Of a stretch of DNA of 64,000 nt, positions 9,719-18,011 are shown in pieces. The notes beneath the pieces are model-generated. The model did no database searches. It was not told the DNA's origin and was given only the letters and a program-made list of their open reading frames with translations. Location of the stretch: assembly GCA_903939755.1 (NCBI GenBank), contig CAJAII010000036.1, positions 62,001-126,000 on the forward strand, written 5' to 3'. Source of the DNA: an uncultured Flavobacteriales bacterium. GTDB taxonomy: Bacteria; Bacteroidota; Bacteroidia; Flavobacteriales_D; Crocinitomicaceae. Position 1 is the stretch's first letter. Every line of letters starts with the position of its first letter. Made by a program: the position numbers and the translations under genes.

Positions 9719-9893
9719 TTCTCCGCCCCGGCGGAAAAAATCGGCCTTTATATTCTTTGTCCTTTTGTCTTGATACTACGGCAAGCTCAGCACAAGTACA
9801 AAAGAACGAAAAAATCAAGTCTCGATTGACTTGTGTACCGTGCCTCTCGGCTCCGCTCGTTGCACTTTAAGTGAATCGAGCGGAGCCGAGAGC
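9719..9893 (+). repeat. Dispersed palindromic repeat, copy 1
   Basis: This repeat fills most of the 300-nt gap between two genes. In order: a small hairpin CCGCC-cc-GGCGG (9723-9734); a 74-nt block (9753-9826) that differs by one base from 52591-52664 and can itself fold imperfectly (9760-9772 with 9793-9806); then a perfect 16-bp stem, CTCTCGGCTCCGCTCG (9844-9859) with its complement at 9877-9892. No reading frame or transposase is present. Bases 9894-9953 hold nothing else recognised. Confidence 0.85.
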
Positions 9894-9953
9894 ACTTAAA
9901 TAAAACTACCGAAACGCACAGACATATCGGTGATTTTTATCGGACACTAATTT

Positions 9954-12461
9954 TTATTGATCAAAATTAATAAAGTTCATTAGGATTTCTGATTGCTCTT
10001 CCGCTTCGGTATTTACACTTTCACTATGAAGAATTAACACGGGTAATGTGGCTTGTGAAGCTATCCAAGTATCAATTTTATCTTGATCGTTTTTTGATTT
10101 GTTTAGTAATTCAAGTGGGAATTCTTTTTCTTTAAAATCACGCTTGTGTAGCCTTTTTAGAGCTTCAATTACCTGGGCATTATCTTCCTCGAGTACAATT
10201 AATTTATAATTTAAATCTACTGGTAATAAAGACAAGCAATGGCAAGGAATATAAATTATCTGATTTCTTTTCGTTTTCAACCAACTTGTGTCTGATGCTA
10301 ATTTCTTTGCATCATCTATCGATTTATTATCATATTCGGAAAGAATTTCAAGTGCCTTGAACCACTTAAACATTTCTTCCATGTTTACGCCGTCAATACT
10401 TGTACAAATTGTGATTTCACCTTGAATGTTATGCTTAAGAAAATTTGATGTTTTTGATGCTAACGCTTCATTTGGCGACCATTTTGTATAAATTTCGTGC
10501 AACCATTTATGCGCTTTTGTTAAGCCCGGTGACAAGCGAATGGCTACTTCAAAAGCATAAGCGGCATCATCGTATTGTTCTTTTTTCATCAATGATTCCC
10601 CCAAATGGTAATGCGCATTCGGCAAATAAAAATCATTGGTAATGGCCAATAAGAATTCTTCGATGGCTTGGTCAATTAAATTCCTCCTAAGGAATGATAC
10701 GCCTAATCCATGATGTGCTTTCCCATTTCCCTCGTCAATGGCAAGTGCACAAATAAATTGCTGTTCTGCCGAAGCATAATTTTTACGTTGGTTATGAATT
10801 TGTGCGATATTGAATGCGACATGGAAATTCGCAGGGTTCTTTTTTTGAACACTTTCTAGTATGGGCAATGCTAGGCGTGGCCGATTAATGGCTAATAAAA
10901 TTAACCCTTCTAAGTATTGCAGGTACATCGGTTCCTCCATATCATTACTACCAAAAGGATCATCGGATTTGAGCTTTTTTTCCTTTTTCTGCTTAAGGTG
11001 TAATTCTTTTAGTTCTTCTAATAAATCTCTTGCTTTTTGGTAGTGTCTTAACGCTAAATAGGTAAATGCTAGCCGTTGGCCATATCGAATAATTTTTGAC
11101 TCCTGAAATATTTTTTCCAATATTTTCAGGGCTTCAACGATGCGACCACCATTGATCATGTTTCTTGATAGGTAGTATAAATTTTCGCGTTTAGATTTTT
11201 CAACTTCCAATAATTTATCGTCGTCAGGCGCATCAATATATCCCATTTCAACAAGTTGCTGAAGGGCTTCAATGGCATCCCAAGGATTTTCTTGTCTGTT
11301 TTTATCGTGCATCCCGGAATCACCGTCAACACTTTCCCAGCTAGGTATTAATTGGGTATTTTTAGTTTCTTCAAAACAGGCGTGTAGCACCTTTCCTTCC
11401 ATATCTTCTCCGATGGGTAGGTTTAAATAATGCAGTAAAGTGGGGGTGATATCGAGGATGCTGGCACCGCTAACTTCAACACCTCCTTTTTTTATTCCTG
11501 GCCCTGCCATGGCAAAAATTCCATAAGGGCTGTGTTCTACCGCCGGACCTGAAGGTTCTCGAGGGATGTATAAAGGCCGCTGATGATCCGAATGAAATCC
11601 ATGGTCTGATACAATCAGAAGTGTTGTTTGCTCATCCATCAATTCTAGTATTCTTCCTAGCATTAGATCGTGAAAACGGTAAGCAGCTTCTACCACTAAA
11701 TTATAGTCGTCAAATTCTTTTTGTTCGATTTCAGGTCTTTTCGGGGGATGGTATCGCATGGCAATATGCGAAAAATGATCAATGGCATCGTGGTAGATGG
11801 CCATGAAATCCCAAGTGGTTTCCTCATGTAAATAAGTAGAAATAGCGTGAACCGTAGCGGCATTTGCCAAGGTTTTTAAAACACTTAAGGTTCTTTGTTC
11901 TTTTCTTAATTCTTTATCAGTATTCAAATTTGGAATAAAAGGCAGTGCCATGCTCAAGGTAATTTCATGCGGATGCACCCGAAATTTTTCGAGAGTTTCT
12001 TCCATTTCTTTAGGATGAACCGATTCTGGAGGAGAAATCCATGGTTCTTCTATTGATTTACTTGCTATCTGAAATAAGTTGGAAACCATTACGCCGTTTA
12101 TCGGTTCAACGGGATTCGTGGGCCACCAAGCGACCACGTTACTTTTATACCCTTCTTGGTTTAATATATTCCAAATTGCTTTTACTCTTCTTGAGGTGGA
12201 AGTAACGGGACGAAGTCTTTCACCATCTGGTGTAGGTTCAATAAATCCTGAAATTCCGTGCTTGTCTGCTCGAACACCCGTTGCAATACTCGTCCACAAC
12301 ATCGGAGAAAGCGGTGGGTCTAGCGTTTTAATTTTTCCATGTACCCCTTTTTCGAGGAAGATCTTCATATTGGGCATTTTCCCTTGTTCTATTAAAGGGA
12401 AAATTACTTTCCAATCTGCGGCATCCCATCCTAAAACTATGACCTTTTGTTTACTTTGCAT
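9954..12461 (-). CDS. Alkaline-phosphatase-superfamily phosphodiesterase fused to TPR repeats
   Basis: An 835-residue predicted cytoplasmic protein with no signal peptide. Residues 1 to about 360 are a type I phosphodiesterase/nucleotide pyrophosphatase-like domain with all metal positions visible: Asp13 (GWDAADW), nucleophile Thr57 (MLWTSIATG), Asp225-x3-His229, Asp286-His287 (VSDHGFHSD) and His310 (EHSPYG). Residues about 420-690 are tetratricopeptide repeats (NPANFHVAFNIAQIH, GNGKAHHGLGVSFLRR, LPNAHYHLGESL). The C-terminal ~140 residues are unassigned. It is the last gene of an overlapping three-gene operon with a 50-residue protein and a sulfotransferase-like protein. The substrate is unknown; a phosphate or sulfate ester is plausible. 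Confidence 0.82.
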   Translation of the reverse strand: MQSKQKVIVLGWDAADWKVIFPLIEQGKMPNMKIFLEKGVHGKIKTLDPPLSPMLWTSIATGVRADKHGISGFIEPTPDGERLRPVTSTSRRVKAIWNILNQEGYKSNVVAWWPTNPVEPINGVMVSNLFQIASKSIEEPWISPPESVHPKEMEETLEKFRVHPHEITLSMALPFIPNLNTDKELRKEQRTLSVLKTLANAATVHAISTYLHEETTWDFMAIYHDAIDHFSHIAMRYHPPKRPEIEQKEFDDYNLVVEAAYRFHDLMLGRILELMDEQTTLLIVSDHGFHSDHQRPLYIPREPSGPAVEHSPYGIFAMAGPGIKKGGVEVSGASILDITPTLLHYLNLPIGEDMEGKVLHACFEETKNTQLIPSWESVDGDSGMHDKNRQENPWDAIEALQQLVEMGYIDAPDDDKLLEVEKSKRENLYYLSRNMINGGRIVEALKILEKIFQESKIIRYGQRLAFTYLALRHYQKARDLLEELKELHLKQKKEKKLKSDDPFGSNDMEEPMYLQYLEGLILLAINRPRLALPILESVQKKNPANFHVAFNIAQIHNQRKNYASAEQQFICALAIDEGNGKAHHGLGVSFLRRNLIDQAIEEFLLAITNDFYLPNAHYHLGESLMKKEQYDDAAYAFEVAIRLSPGLTKAHKWLHEIYTKWSPNEALASKTSNFLKHNIQGEITICTSIDGVNMEEMFKWFKALEILSEYDNKSIDDAKKLASDTSWLKTKRNQIIYIPCHCLSLLPVDLNYKLIVLEEDNAQVIEALKRLHKRDFKEKEFPLELLNKSKNDQDKIDTWIASQATLPVLILHSESVNTEAEEQSEILMNFINFDQ

Positions 12462-12603
12462 TTTTAGGATTTTTCTTCGTGCTTTTCGAATTTTCTATTG
12501 CTTCCCGCCATTTGATTAGTCCAATATGACCAAGGGCAAGAAGTCCCAGACTTCCTTGTGGTGTAGCAATGTATATTTTTTCTTTATCTTTTTTAATTTT
12601 CAT
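12451..12603 (-). CDS. 50-residue conserved-looking small protein in the sulfotransferase operon
   Basis: Starting at the ATG at 12603, this encodes 50 residues with a basic N-terminus (MKIKKDKEK), a central Gly/Leu-rich segment IATPQGSLGLLALGHIGLIKW and a Lys/Asn-rich tail. It overlaps the sulfotransferase-like gene upstream by 11 nt and the phosphodiesterase-TPR gene downstream by 11 nt. Such double overlap is a strong sign that it is really translated. The central stretch is too short and Gly-rich to be a clear membrane span. No family is recognised; it may be an accessory subunit of one neighbour. Confidence 0.65.
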   Translation of the reverse strand: MKIKKDKEKIYIATPQGSLGLLALGHIGLIKWREAIENSKSTKKNPKNAK

Positions 12604-13153
12604 TTTTATTTCTATAAAGTGCTGGATTAATCGAAGGCAGTAAGTCATCTAAATTACAAGGTAAAGATAGAAATTCGATTAGTTTCGTTAATTCAACCGT
12701 AGGTTGATTCATTAAATTGTTATAATCAATGGTAATGAATGGGATGGAGTTACTTGCTAAAAAAGCTTTTGTTTTTTCAATGTGCATGAGGTATATGTTC
12801 TTGAATTTTTCTCGTTCGTCCACTTGGTTTTTTTGAACCATTTTCTCTTGTGATTGCAATACTTCGTTTAAGTCTCTAATCATAAATACAAATCGATACT
12901 TTTCTGATAAATCAATAAAAGTAGGAAGAGGAGCAACAATTTTAACGACTTTATTTCTTGCTTCACGAAGAAATGAATTATTTTTCACGATGCCTTTTAC
13001 GGCCTCCAATTCGAAATATCCTTGCGGATTATTATCATCTTCTTTTCGATTATAATCCGAATGGATGTCTAATCCTGCCCTTTTTAATACTTGCATCATT
13101 AAAGAGGTCCCGGACCTAGGAATACCGGTAACGATCGTAATAACCTGATTCAT
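12593..13153 (-). CDS. Sulfotransferase family protein
   Basis: A 186-residue P-loop protein. GIPRSGTS (10-17) is the 5'-phosphosulfate-binding loop of PAPS-dependent sulfotransferases, followed by MMQVLKRAGLDI and a later RDLNEVLQSQEKM that matches the 3'-phosphate-binding region. It is shorter than typical sulfotransferases and lacks much of the acceptor region, as in the compact bacterial sulfotransferase-like group. It is the promoter-proximal gene of the three-gene operon. Whether it transfers sulfate is inferred from the family; no PAPS-synthesis gene is in the window. Confidence 0.78.
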   Translation of the reverse strand: MNQVITIVTGIPRSGTSLMMQVLKRAGLDIHSDYNRKEDDNNPQGYFELEAVKGIVKNNSFLREARNKVVKIVAPLPTFIDLSEKYRFVFMIRDLNEVLQSQEKMVQKNQVDEREKFKNIYLMHIEKTKAFLASNSIPFITIDYNNLMNQPTVELTKLIEFLSLPCNLDDLLPSINPALYRNKNEN

Positions 13154-13157
13154 TTTA

Positions 13158-13165
13158 CAAATGTA
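13158..13165 (-). promoter_or_regulatory. -7 promoter element 4 nt from the sulfotransferase ATG
   Basis: On the minus strand TACATTTG matches TAnnTTTG and is separated from the ATG (13153) by only TAAA, which predicts a leaderless or near-leaderless mRNA. Confidence 0.5.
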
Positions 13166-13191
13166 AAATTAAAGTTGACTTATTTACGCCC

Positions 13192-13590
13192 CTAAATTTT
13201 CGATTTTATATAATTTGATTTTGCATTGGCATCAAATTTCATAAAAATATTGGCATATATTATTTTAGACAATGAAAACAACAAGGGGCTGAGAAAAATG
13301 ATTAAAAATGAGAATATACCGATTTGTGACCAAGCACCGATGGATGTGAAAAACAGATTGCAACTGGCCCAGATACTCACAAACAATAAAACTCCTAGAC
13401 CATAAGAAACATACATTGCTCCTTGATAAAATCCAGGTTCTAGCATGTATTTTTTTCCACAAACAGTGCAGTTCTCATAAATATCACCCGTAAATTTAAA
13501 GTTATAAGGATGAGAAATAAAAAAATCACCTTCATGACAGCATGGACATTTAAAGGTAATAATGCTGTAAATTTTTGTTCCTTTTATCAT
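13192..13590 (-). CDS. DUF983 family zinc-ribbon membrane protein
   Basis: Starting at the ATG at 13590, 132 residues. Two Cys pairs, CPCC near residues 15-18 and CTVC at 41-44, form a zinc-ribbon like those of DUF983 proteins, followed by LEPGFYQGAMYVSYG and two hydrophobic helices (about 65-90 and 95-115). The combination is diagnostic of DUF983, whose function is unknown. A GTG six bases upstream overlaps the promoter box, so the ATG is preferred. It lies upstream of the sulfotransferase operon on the same strand but is separated by that operon's own promoter box. Confidence 0.85.
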   Translation of the reverse strand: MIKGTKIYSIITFKCPCCHEGDFFISHPYNFKFTGDIYENCTVCGKKYMLEPGFYQGAMYVSYGLGVLLFVSIWASCNLFFTSIGAWSQIGIFSFLIIFLSPLLFSLSKIIYANIFMKFDANAKSNYIKSKI

Positions 13591-13595
13591 GGGCA

Positions 13596-13603
13596 CAAAG
13601 ATA
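13596..13603 (-). promoter_or_regulatory. -7 promoter element 5 nt from the DUF983 ATG
   Basis: TATCTTTG on the minus strand is an exact TAnnTTTG match. TGCCC separates it from the ATG, again predicting a leaderless transcript. Confidence 0.55.
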
Positions 13604-13707
13604 GCTTGTATTTAACATTCTAAATGTTAACTTCGATTATAATTTATTAATAAAGGTGTCTTAAAACCATAAATTTTTTCTAACTTTAAAGTATATAAAT
13701 AATAATT

Positions 13708-16035
13708 ATGGTAAAATTTTACATTCTCTCCGTCTTTTTGTGTTTTGTGTTTTTTGCTAAAAGTCAATGCACAACCACGAATGCTACTTCATGTGTTTGC
13801 GCTGATGGTTCTCAAAATTGCTTGTTACTTCCAGATATAACTGCTTCGTGGAAAGGCATTATTAATAATGGTTGGATAGAATATCCCCAAAGTGGTGCAG
13901 GTACCAATTATGCCGGACAAGGACCTGATGATGGTCGTATTCGAGTTACGGGTTCTACCCCCAATATTGGTCACGGAAGTTTTACGGTTCGTGGACAAGA
14001 TGTCAATGGGAAACGCGCTTTTTTATGTGGTAATGATACAATATTTAACGTTCCCGGCACAGGGACTTTTACCTGTCCAAATGGGGCGCAAAATCCAAAT
14101 CAATTATTGATTCAACGTGTTTACAAAAAGGATCTAGGGGTGATGAGTTTTGTGGATACTTGGACTGGAAGTATGACCTATCATCCTTCCCATGGTCATA
14201 ATCATGTCAATGATTGGGCGGTCATGACGCTCCGTATTCAAACGCTTGATCCCAACCCATTAAATTGGCCCATAGTAGGGGAAGGAGCAAAAATTGGATT
14301 TTGTTTAATGGATTATGGTCAATGTGGGACACCTGGATCTACGTATGATGGACATTGTCGTGATGACAATACCGTTTATTTGGGTGGTAACAATCTTTTA
14401 AATGTGAACTTCCCAAATTGGAATTTAGGAGGAGGGAATTATGATTGTTCTGTTGTTGAGCAAGGAATTTCATCTGGTTGGACGGATGTTTACGGAAAAC
14501 ATTTGGACGGAATGTGGATCAATGTTCCGCCAAATACCTGTAATGGAAATTACTACATTGTAATGCAGGTGGATAAAAATAATAATTTTCAAGAAGAAAA
14601 TGAGAATAATAATTACACCGCTGTTCCTGTAACACTGAGTATGCAAAGTCCTGCCAATTCAAATCTTTTACCAACGATTACTTCTAATGGATCGAGTAAT
14701 TTGTGCGCAGGAGGATCTATTAACTTAACTGCAACAGGAGGATCTAGTTTTCTTTGGTCAACTGGAGCAACTACTCAATCTATTGTAGTAAATCAATCTG
14801 GTTCTTATATTTGTACAGTTACCAACTATTGTGGAACGAATTCTTCGTTACCATTTATTGTAAATTCAGTTACGCCTTCCATGGCGAGTGGCCAAGGACT
14901 TACTATTTGTGCAGAGAATGTGGCTAACCTAAGCGCTAGTGGTTCCGGTCAATTAACATGGTATGATGCGCAGGGAATCCAAGTGGCTGTTGGGGGAACA
15001 TACACTACGCCTGTATTAACAACTTCACAAACTTATTATGTCACCAATACACAGTCTTATTCAGATTCGGTGAATGCGGAGCCGCATACAAATGGTATTG
15101 GTGGAGGTGGTTATTCTACGGTTAACCAATACGAGATTTTTAATAGTTATGAATCTTTTACATTGAAATCTGCGAAAGTGTATGCCCTCAATGCGGGTAA
15201 TATTTCGATTGAATTACAAGCTTCTGATGGGTCTATTTTGCAGAGTACAACTGTTAGCGTTCCTTCTGGCGCAAGCCGTGTAAATCTAAATTTTGCTGTT
15301 CCTTTGGATAGCAATTTAAGATTAAAAGCAACCAGTATGCCTAGTGGAGGTTTGTACCGCAACAATAATTCGGCTGTCTATCCTTATGAAATTCCTGGAT
15401 TAGTTTCTATTACAGGATGTTCTGCGGGAGCTTCTTTCTATTGTTATTTCTACGATTGGGAGATTTTTACACCGAATGGAACGTGTGAGAGTGCTTCTTC
15501 TCCAGTTGATGTCATTGTAAATGGCCCATTAAATCCTATGGTTGTTGGGGATACTATTTGCGATGCTGGTTCATTGACACTCAGTGCAAGTGGTTCAGGA
15601 ACAATTAATTGGTACGATTCTAATGGTCTACTTGTCGGTACTGGTAATACTTTTATCACCCCGATTTTGACTAGTTCCCAAATTTATTATGCTCAGGCAG
15701 TTGATGGATCTTGCACCAGTGATACGGTGGCTGTAAATGCTGTCGTTAATCCGTGTGCAGGAATTGTTGACCCACTTATTTTCTTGAACTCCTTTTATGT
15801 GTTCCCAAATCCTACGGAGGGTCATTTTCAACTTCAAATTAATCCTTTCGTTAAAGGTCGCTTGTCATTTACGCTCACTGATATAAATGGCAAATTACTT
15901 TACCGTGAAGCCATTAATGAAATATACGGTCAATCACTAGTGGATGTTGATGCCTCTAATTTGAAAACAGGTTTGTACTTTGTGAACCTAACTTTTGATA
16001 ATAACACGTACACCAAGCGAATAAGTATTGAATAA
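13708..16035 (+). CDS. Secreted lysyl oxidase with Ig-like domains and T9SS type A sorting domain
   Basis: A 775-residue protein: signal peptide (1-19), lysyl oxidase domain (about 40-305), Ig-like repeats (about 325-700) and a type A sorting tail (VFPNPTEGHFQL to YTKRISIE). The oxidase domain keeps the copper-site pattern H-x2-H-x-H-x-H (His159, 162, 164, 166 in YHPSHGHNH), a Lys195 in AKIGFCLMD matching the LTQ-cofactor lysine of animal LOX, and Tyr262 in SGWTDVYG matching its LTQ tyrosine. Such enzymes oxidise peptidyl lysine or amines to aldehydes and H2O2. It would act outside the cell or on its surface. The propeller gene follows through a TAATG overlap. Confidence 0.82.
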   Translation: MVKFYILSVFLCFVFFAKSQCTTTNATSCVCADGSQNCLLLPDITASWKGIINNGWIEYPQSGAGTNYAGQGPDDGRIRVTGSTPNIGHGSFTVRGQDVNGKRAFLCGNDTIFNVPGTGTFTCPNGAQNPNQLLIQRVYKKDLGVMSFVDTWTGSMTYHPSHGHNHVNDWAVMTLRIQTLDPNPLNWPIVGEGAKIGFCLMDYGQCGTPGSTYDGHCRDDNTVYLGGNNLLNVNFPNWNLGGGNYDCSVVEQGISSGWTDVYGKHLDGMWINVPPNTCNGNYYIVMQVDKNNNFQEENENNNYTAVPVTLSMQSPANSNLLPTITSNGSSNLCAGGSINLTATGGSSFLWSTGATTQSIVVNQSGSYICTVTNYCGTNSSLPFIVNSVTPSMASGQGLTICAENVANLSASGSGQLTWYDAQGIQVAVGGTYTTPVLTTSQTYYVTNTQSYSDSVNAEPHTNGIGGGGYSTVNQYEIFNSYESFTLKSAKVYALNAGNISIELQASDGSILQSTTVSVPSGASRVNLNFAVPLDSNLRLKATSMPSGGLYRNNNSAVYPYEIPGLVSITGCSAGASFYCYFYDWEIFTPNGTCESASSPVDVIVNGPLNPMVVGDTICDAGSLTLSASGSGTINWYDSNGLLVGTGNTFITPILTSSQIYYAQAVDGSCTSDTVAVNAVVNPCAGIVDPLIFLNSFYVFPNPTEGHFQLQINPFVKGRLSFTLTDINGKLLYREAINEIYGQSLVDVDASNLKTGLYFVNLTFDNNTYTKRISIE

Positions 16036-17273
16036 TGGTGTTTCCTGTAAGGCTTGCTCTTTCGTTTGTTTTATCTCTAGTAAGTGTTCTTTGTTATTCG
16101 CAATTGTCCTTTCAAGTGTACAACACATCAAATTCTGCTTTGCCATTCAATACGGTTCGTTGTTTGAAAATGGACACTATTCAACAACTCATTTGGGCAG
16201 GGACTGATAACGGCTTGGCAAGTTTTGATGGAACAACCTGGACAGTCTACAATTCTAGTAATTCTGCCATGACGGACAATGCTATTCGCTCGCTTCAATT
16301 AGATGGCTTGGGTAAGCTTTGGGTAGGAACGACTTACGGAGGCTTGTTTTCTTTTGACGGCTCAAATTGGGTAAATTACACCAATTTTAATAGTGGATTA
16401 CAAGATAATTATATTCGCGCGATTGAATTCGACACAGAAGCTAATATGTGGTTAGCAACTACCGAAGGTATCAGCTTATTTAATGGGATTTCTTGGCAGC
16501 AATGGAACACTTCGAATAGCAGTATGATGACCAATAATGTAACGTCAATTGCCATGGGAAAAGATGGGGAAAAATACTTCGGTACTATAAATGGAGGAGT
16601 CGTATATTTCGACCAAGCGAATAATTTAAGCGTGTTTACGATTGCTAATGCTGGCCTTCCTGATAATTCTTCACGTTCCATCGCAGTGGATTCGTTGGGA
16701 AATCCATGGTTTGCTTCCCCAGCAGGTGGACTTTTTTTAGACAATGCCTTCGGAGGACCTTGGACTAATTTTAATGTCTCTAATTCAATGTTGCCAAGTA
16801 ACGGACTGACTTCTGTCGCAATTAGTCAAGATCAAACGATATTTATAGGATCCGAACAAAATGGCTTGATCATTAAATATGAGAATGATTGGTTCAATTT
16901 TGACCTTGGAAATTCCGGGTTGCCAGAGTCTCATTTATTATCCTTGGCGGTTGAGGATAATACTACTTTATGGTTAGGGACTTACAACCAAGGCTTAGTG
17001 AAAATGGTGGGTAATTATGCCGAAATTACTAATCAAATTATGTCGAATAAACTCATTGTTTATCCGAATCCAAGCCAAGGAGTTTTACACGTCGATATGG
17101 GCGAATTAAATGCTGTAGATTACCAGTTATTCGATTCTTTTGGGAGAGAAATCGGTAATGGAAGTGGCATCGATAGTGAATTTTCTATCTCCATTGAACA
17201 TCTTGAAAACGGGTACTATTTTATCCATTTTTCTAGTGAAATCGCCCCAATAAAATTTGAAAAGATAAACTAA
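16035..17273 (+). CDS. Secreted two-component-regulator-type propeller protein with T9SS type A domain
   Basis: A 412-residue protein with a signal peptide (about 1-22) and six to eight repeats of the form WxGTxxGLxxFDGxxWTxYxxxNS, each ~40 residues. These are the two-component-regulator propeller repeats, here without any kinase part, so it is a stand-alone secreted beta-propeller. The C-terminus (LIVYPNPSQGVLHV, then LENGYYFIHF) is a T9SS type A signal. Its ATG overlaps the TAA of the lysyl oxidase gene (TAATG), implying coupled translation and possibly related surface function. No catalytic motif was seen. Confidence 0.85.
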   Translation: MVFPVRLALSFVLSLVSVLCYSQLSFQVYNTSNSALPFNTVRCLKMDTIQQLIWAGTDNGLASFDGTTWTVYNSSNSAMTDNAIRSLQLDGLGKLWVGTTYGGLFSFDGSNWVNYTNFNSGLQDNYIRAIEFDTEANMWLATTEGISLFNGISWQQWNTSNSSMMTNNVTSIAMGKDGEKYFGTINGGVVYFDQANNLSVFTIANAGLPDNSSRSIAVDSLGNPWFASPAGGLFLDNAFGGPWTNFNVSNSMLPSNGLTSVAISQDQTIFIGSEQNGLIIKYENDWFNFDLGNSGLPESHLLSLAVEDNTTLWLGTYNQGLVKMVGNYAEITNQIMSNKLIVYPNPSQGVLHVDMGELNAVDYQLFDSFGREIGNGSGIDSEFSISIEHLENGYYFIHFSSEIAPIKFEKIN

Positions 17274-17300
17274 TAAAATGCGAGTTGCGTAATCATTTGT

Positions 17301-18008
17301 CTAAGGAGTAAATTCCTTGAAATGATAATCCGCTGTTAAGGTGCAATAATCATTGGTATACGAATTATCGTCGTTGCGAATGATAAAAGTTTCTTCTTCC
17401 AACCTGTTTTTCTTGTTACTACTGAAACATAGAATAGTTCTCGATAACTTGTTTGCTTTACTATATAGGTCTATCTTTTTTGAGACAAAAAGTTTGTTGT
17501 TGGAGGCAATTTCGATTACTTGATCACACGTTTCACTAGGCCAAATCACCCAAAACTCTCCTTTTGTTGTCAGCAGCCCCGTTATTTTATTTAACCAAGT
17601 TAGAAGCGAATCAGGTGTAATATGCTTGGTTCTTTCATTGGATTCGTTGGAGGAATTATCTGTAAAATAATAAGGTGGATTGGTGAAAATAAGGTCGAAT
17701 TTTTGGTGAAAATCATGCAGCGTAAAGTCGGCGTGAATGGTGTTTATTCGATTAAACCATGGAGACGAATTACTATTTTTACTGCATTCCTCCGCACTTT
17801 TTTGATCTATTTCGATGCAAGTAATTTGAATACTTGGATTTCTTTGTGCTAGCATCAGTGCCAAAACGCCTGTGCCTGCACCGATATCCAAGGCTGTTTT
17901 ATGATTGGTTGTATTGATAGTTGCGCCCAATAACATAGCGTCGGTACCAACTTTGTGTGTATTTGCGAATTGGTTTAAAGAAAACTCCTTGAAATGAAAC
18001 GTGGACAA
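17301..18008 (-). CDS. trmN6: tRNA1(Val) adenine(37)-N6-methyltransferase
   Basis: A 235-residue Rossmann-fold SAM methyltransferase. It has the N-terminal FHFKEFSLNQ, the motif I glycine-rich loop DIGAGTGVLALMLAQ, the acidic CIEID after strand 2, and the catalytic NPPY (IFTNPPYYF) typical of N6-adenine methyltransferases. Length and N-terminus fit the TrmN6/YfiC group, which methylates A37 of tRNA1(Val). It follows proS with a 3-nt gap and is probably cotranscribed with it. Confidence 0.85.
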   Translation of the reverse strand: MSTFHFKEFSLNQFANTHKVGTDAMLLGATINTTNHKTALDIGAGTGVLALMLAQRNPSIQITCIEIDQKSAEECSKNSNSSPWFNRINTIHADFTLHDFHQKFDLIFTNPPYYFTDNSSNESNERTKHITPDSLLTWLNKITGLLTTKGEFWVIWPSETCDQVIEIASNNKLFVSKKIDLYSKANKLSRTILCFSSNKKNRLEEETFIIRNDDNSYTNDYCTLTADYHFKEFTP

Positions 18009-18011
18009 TTG

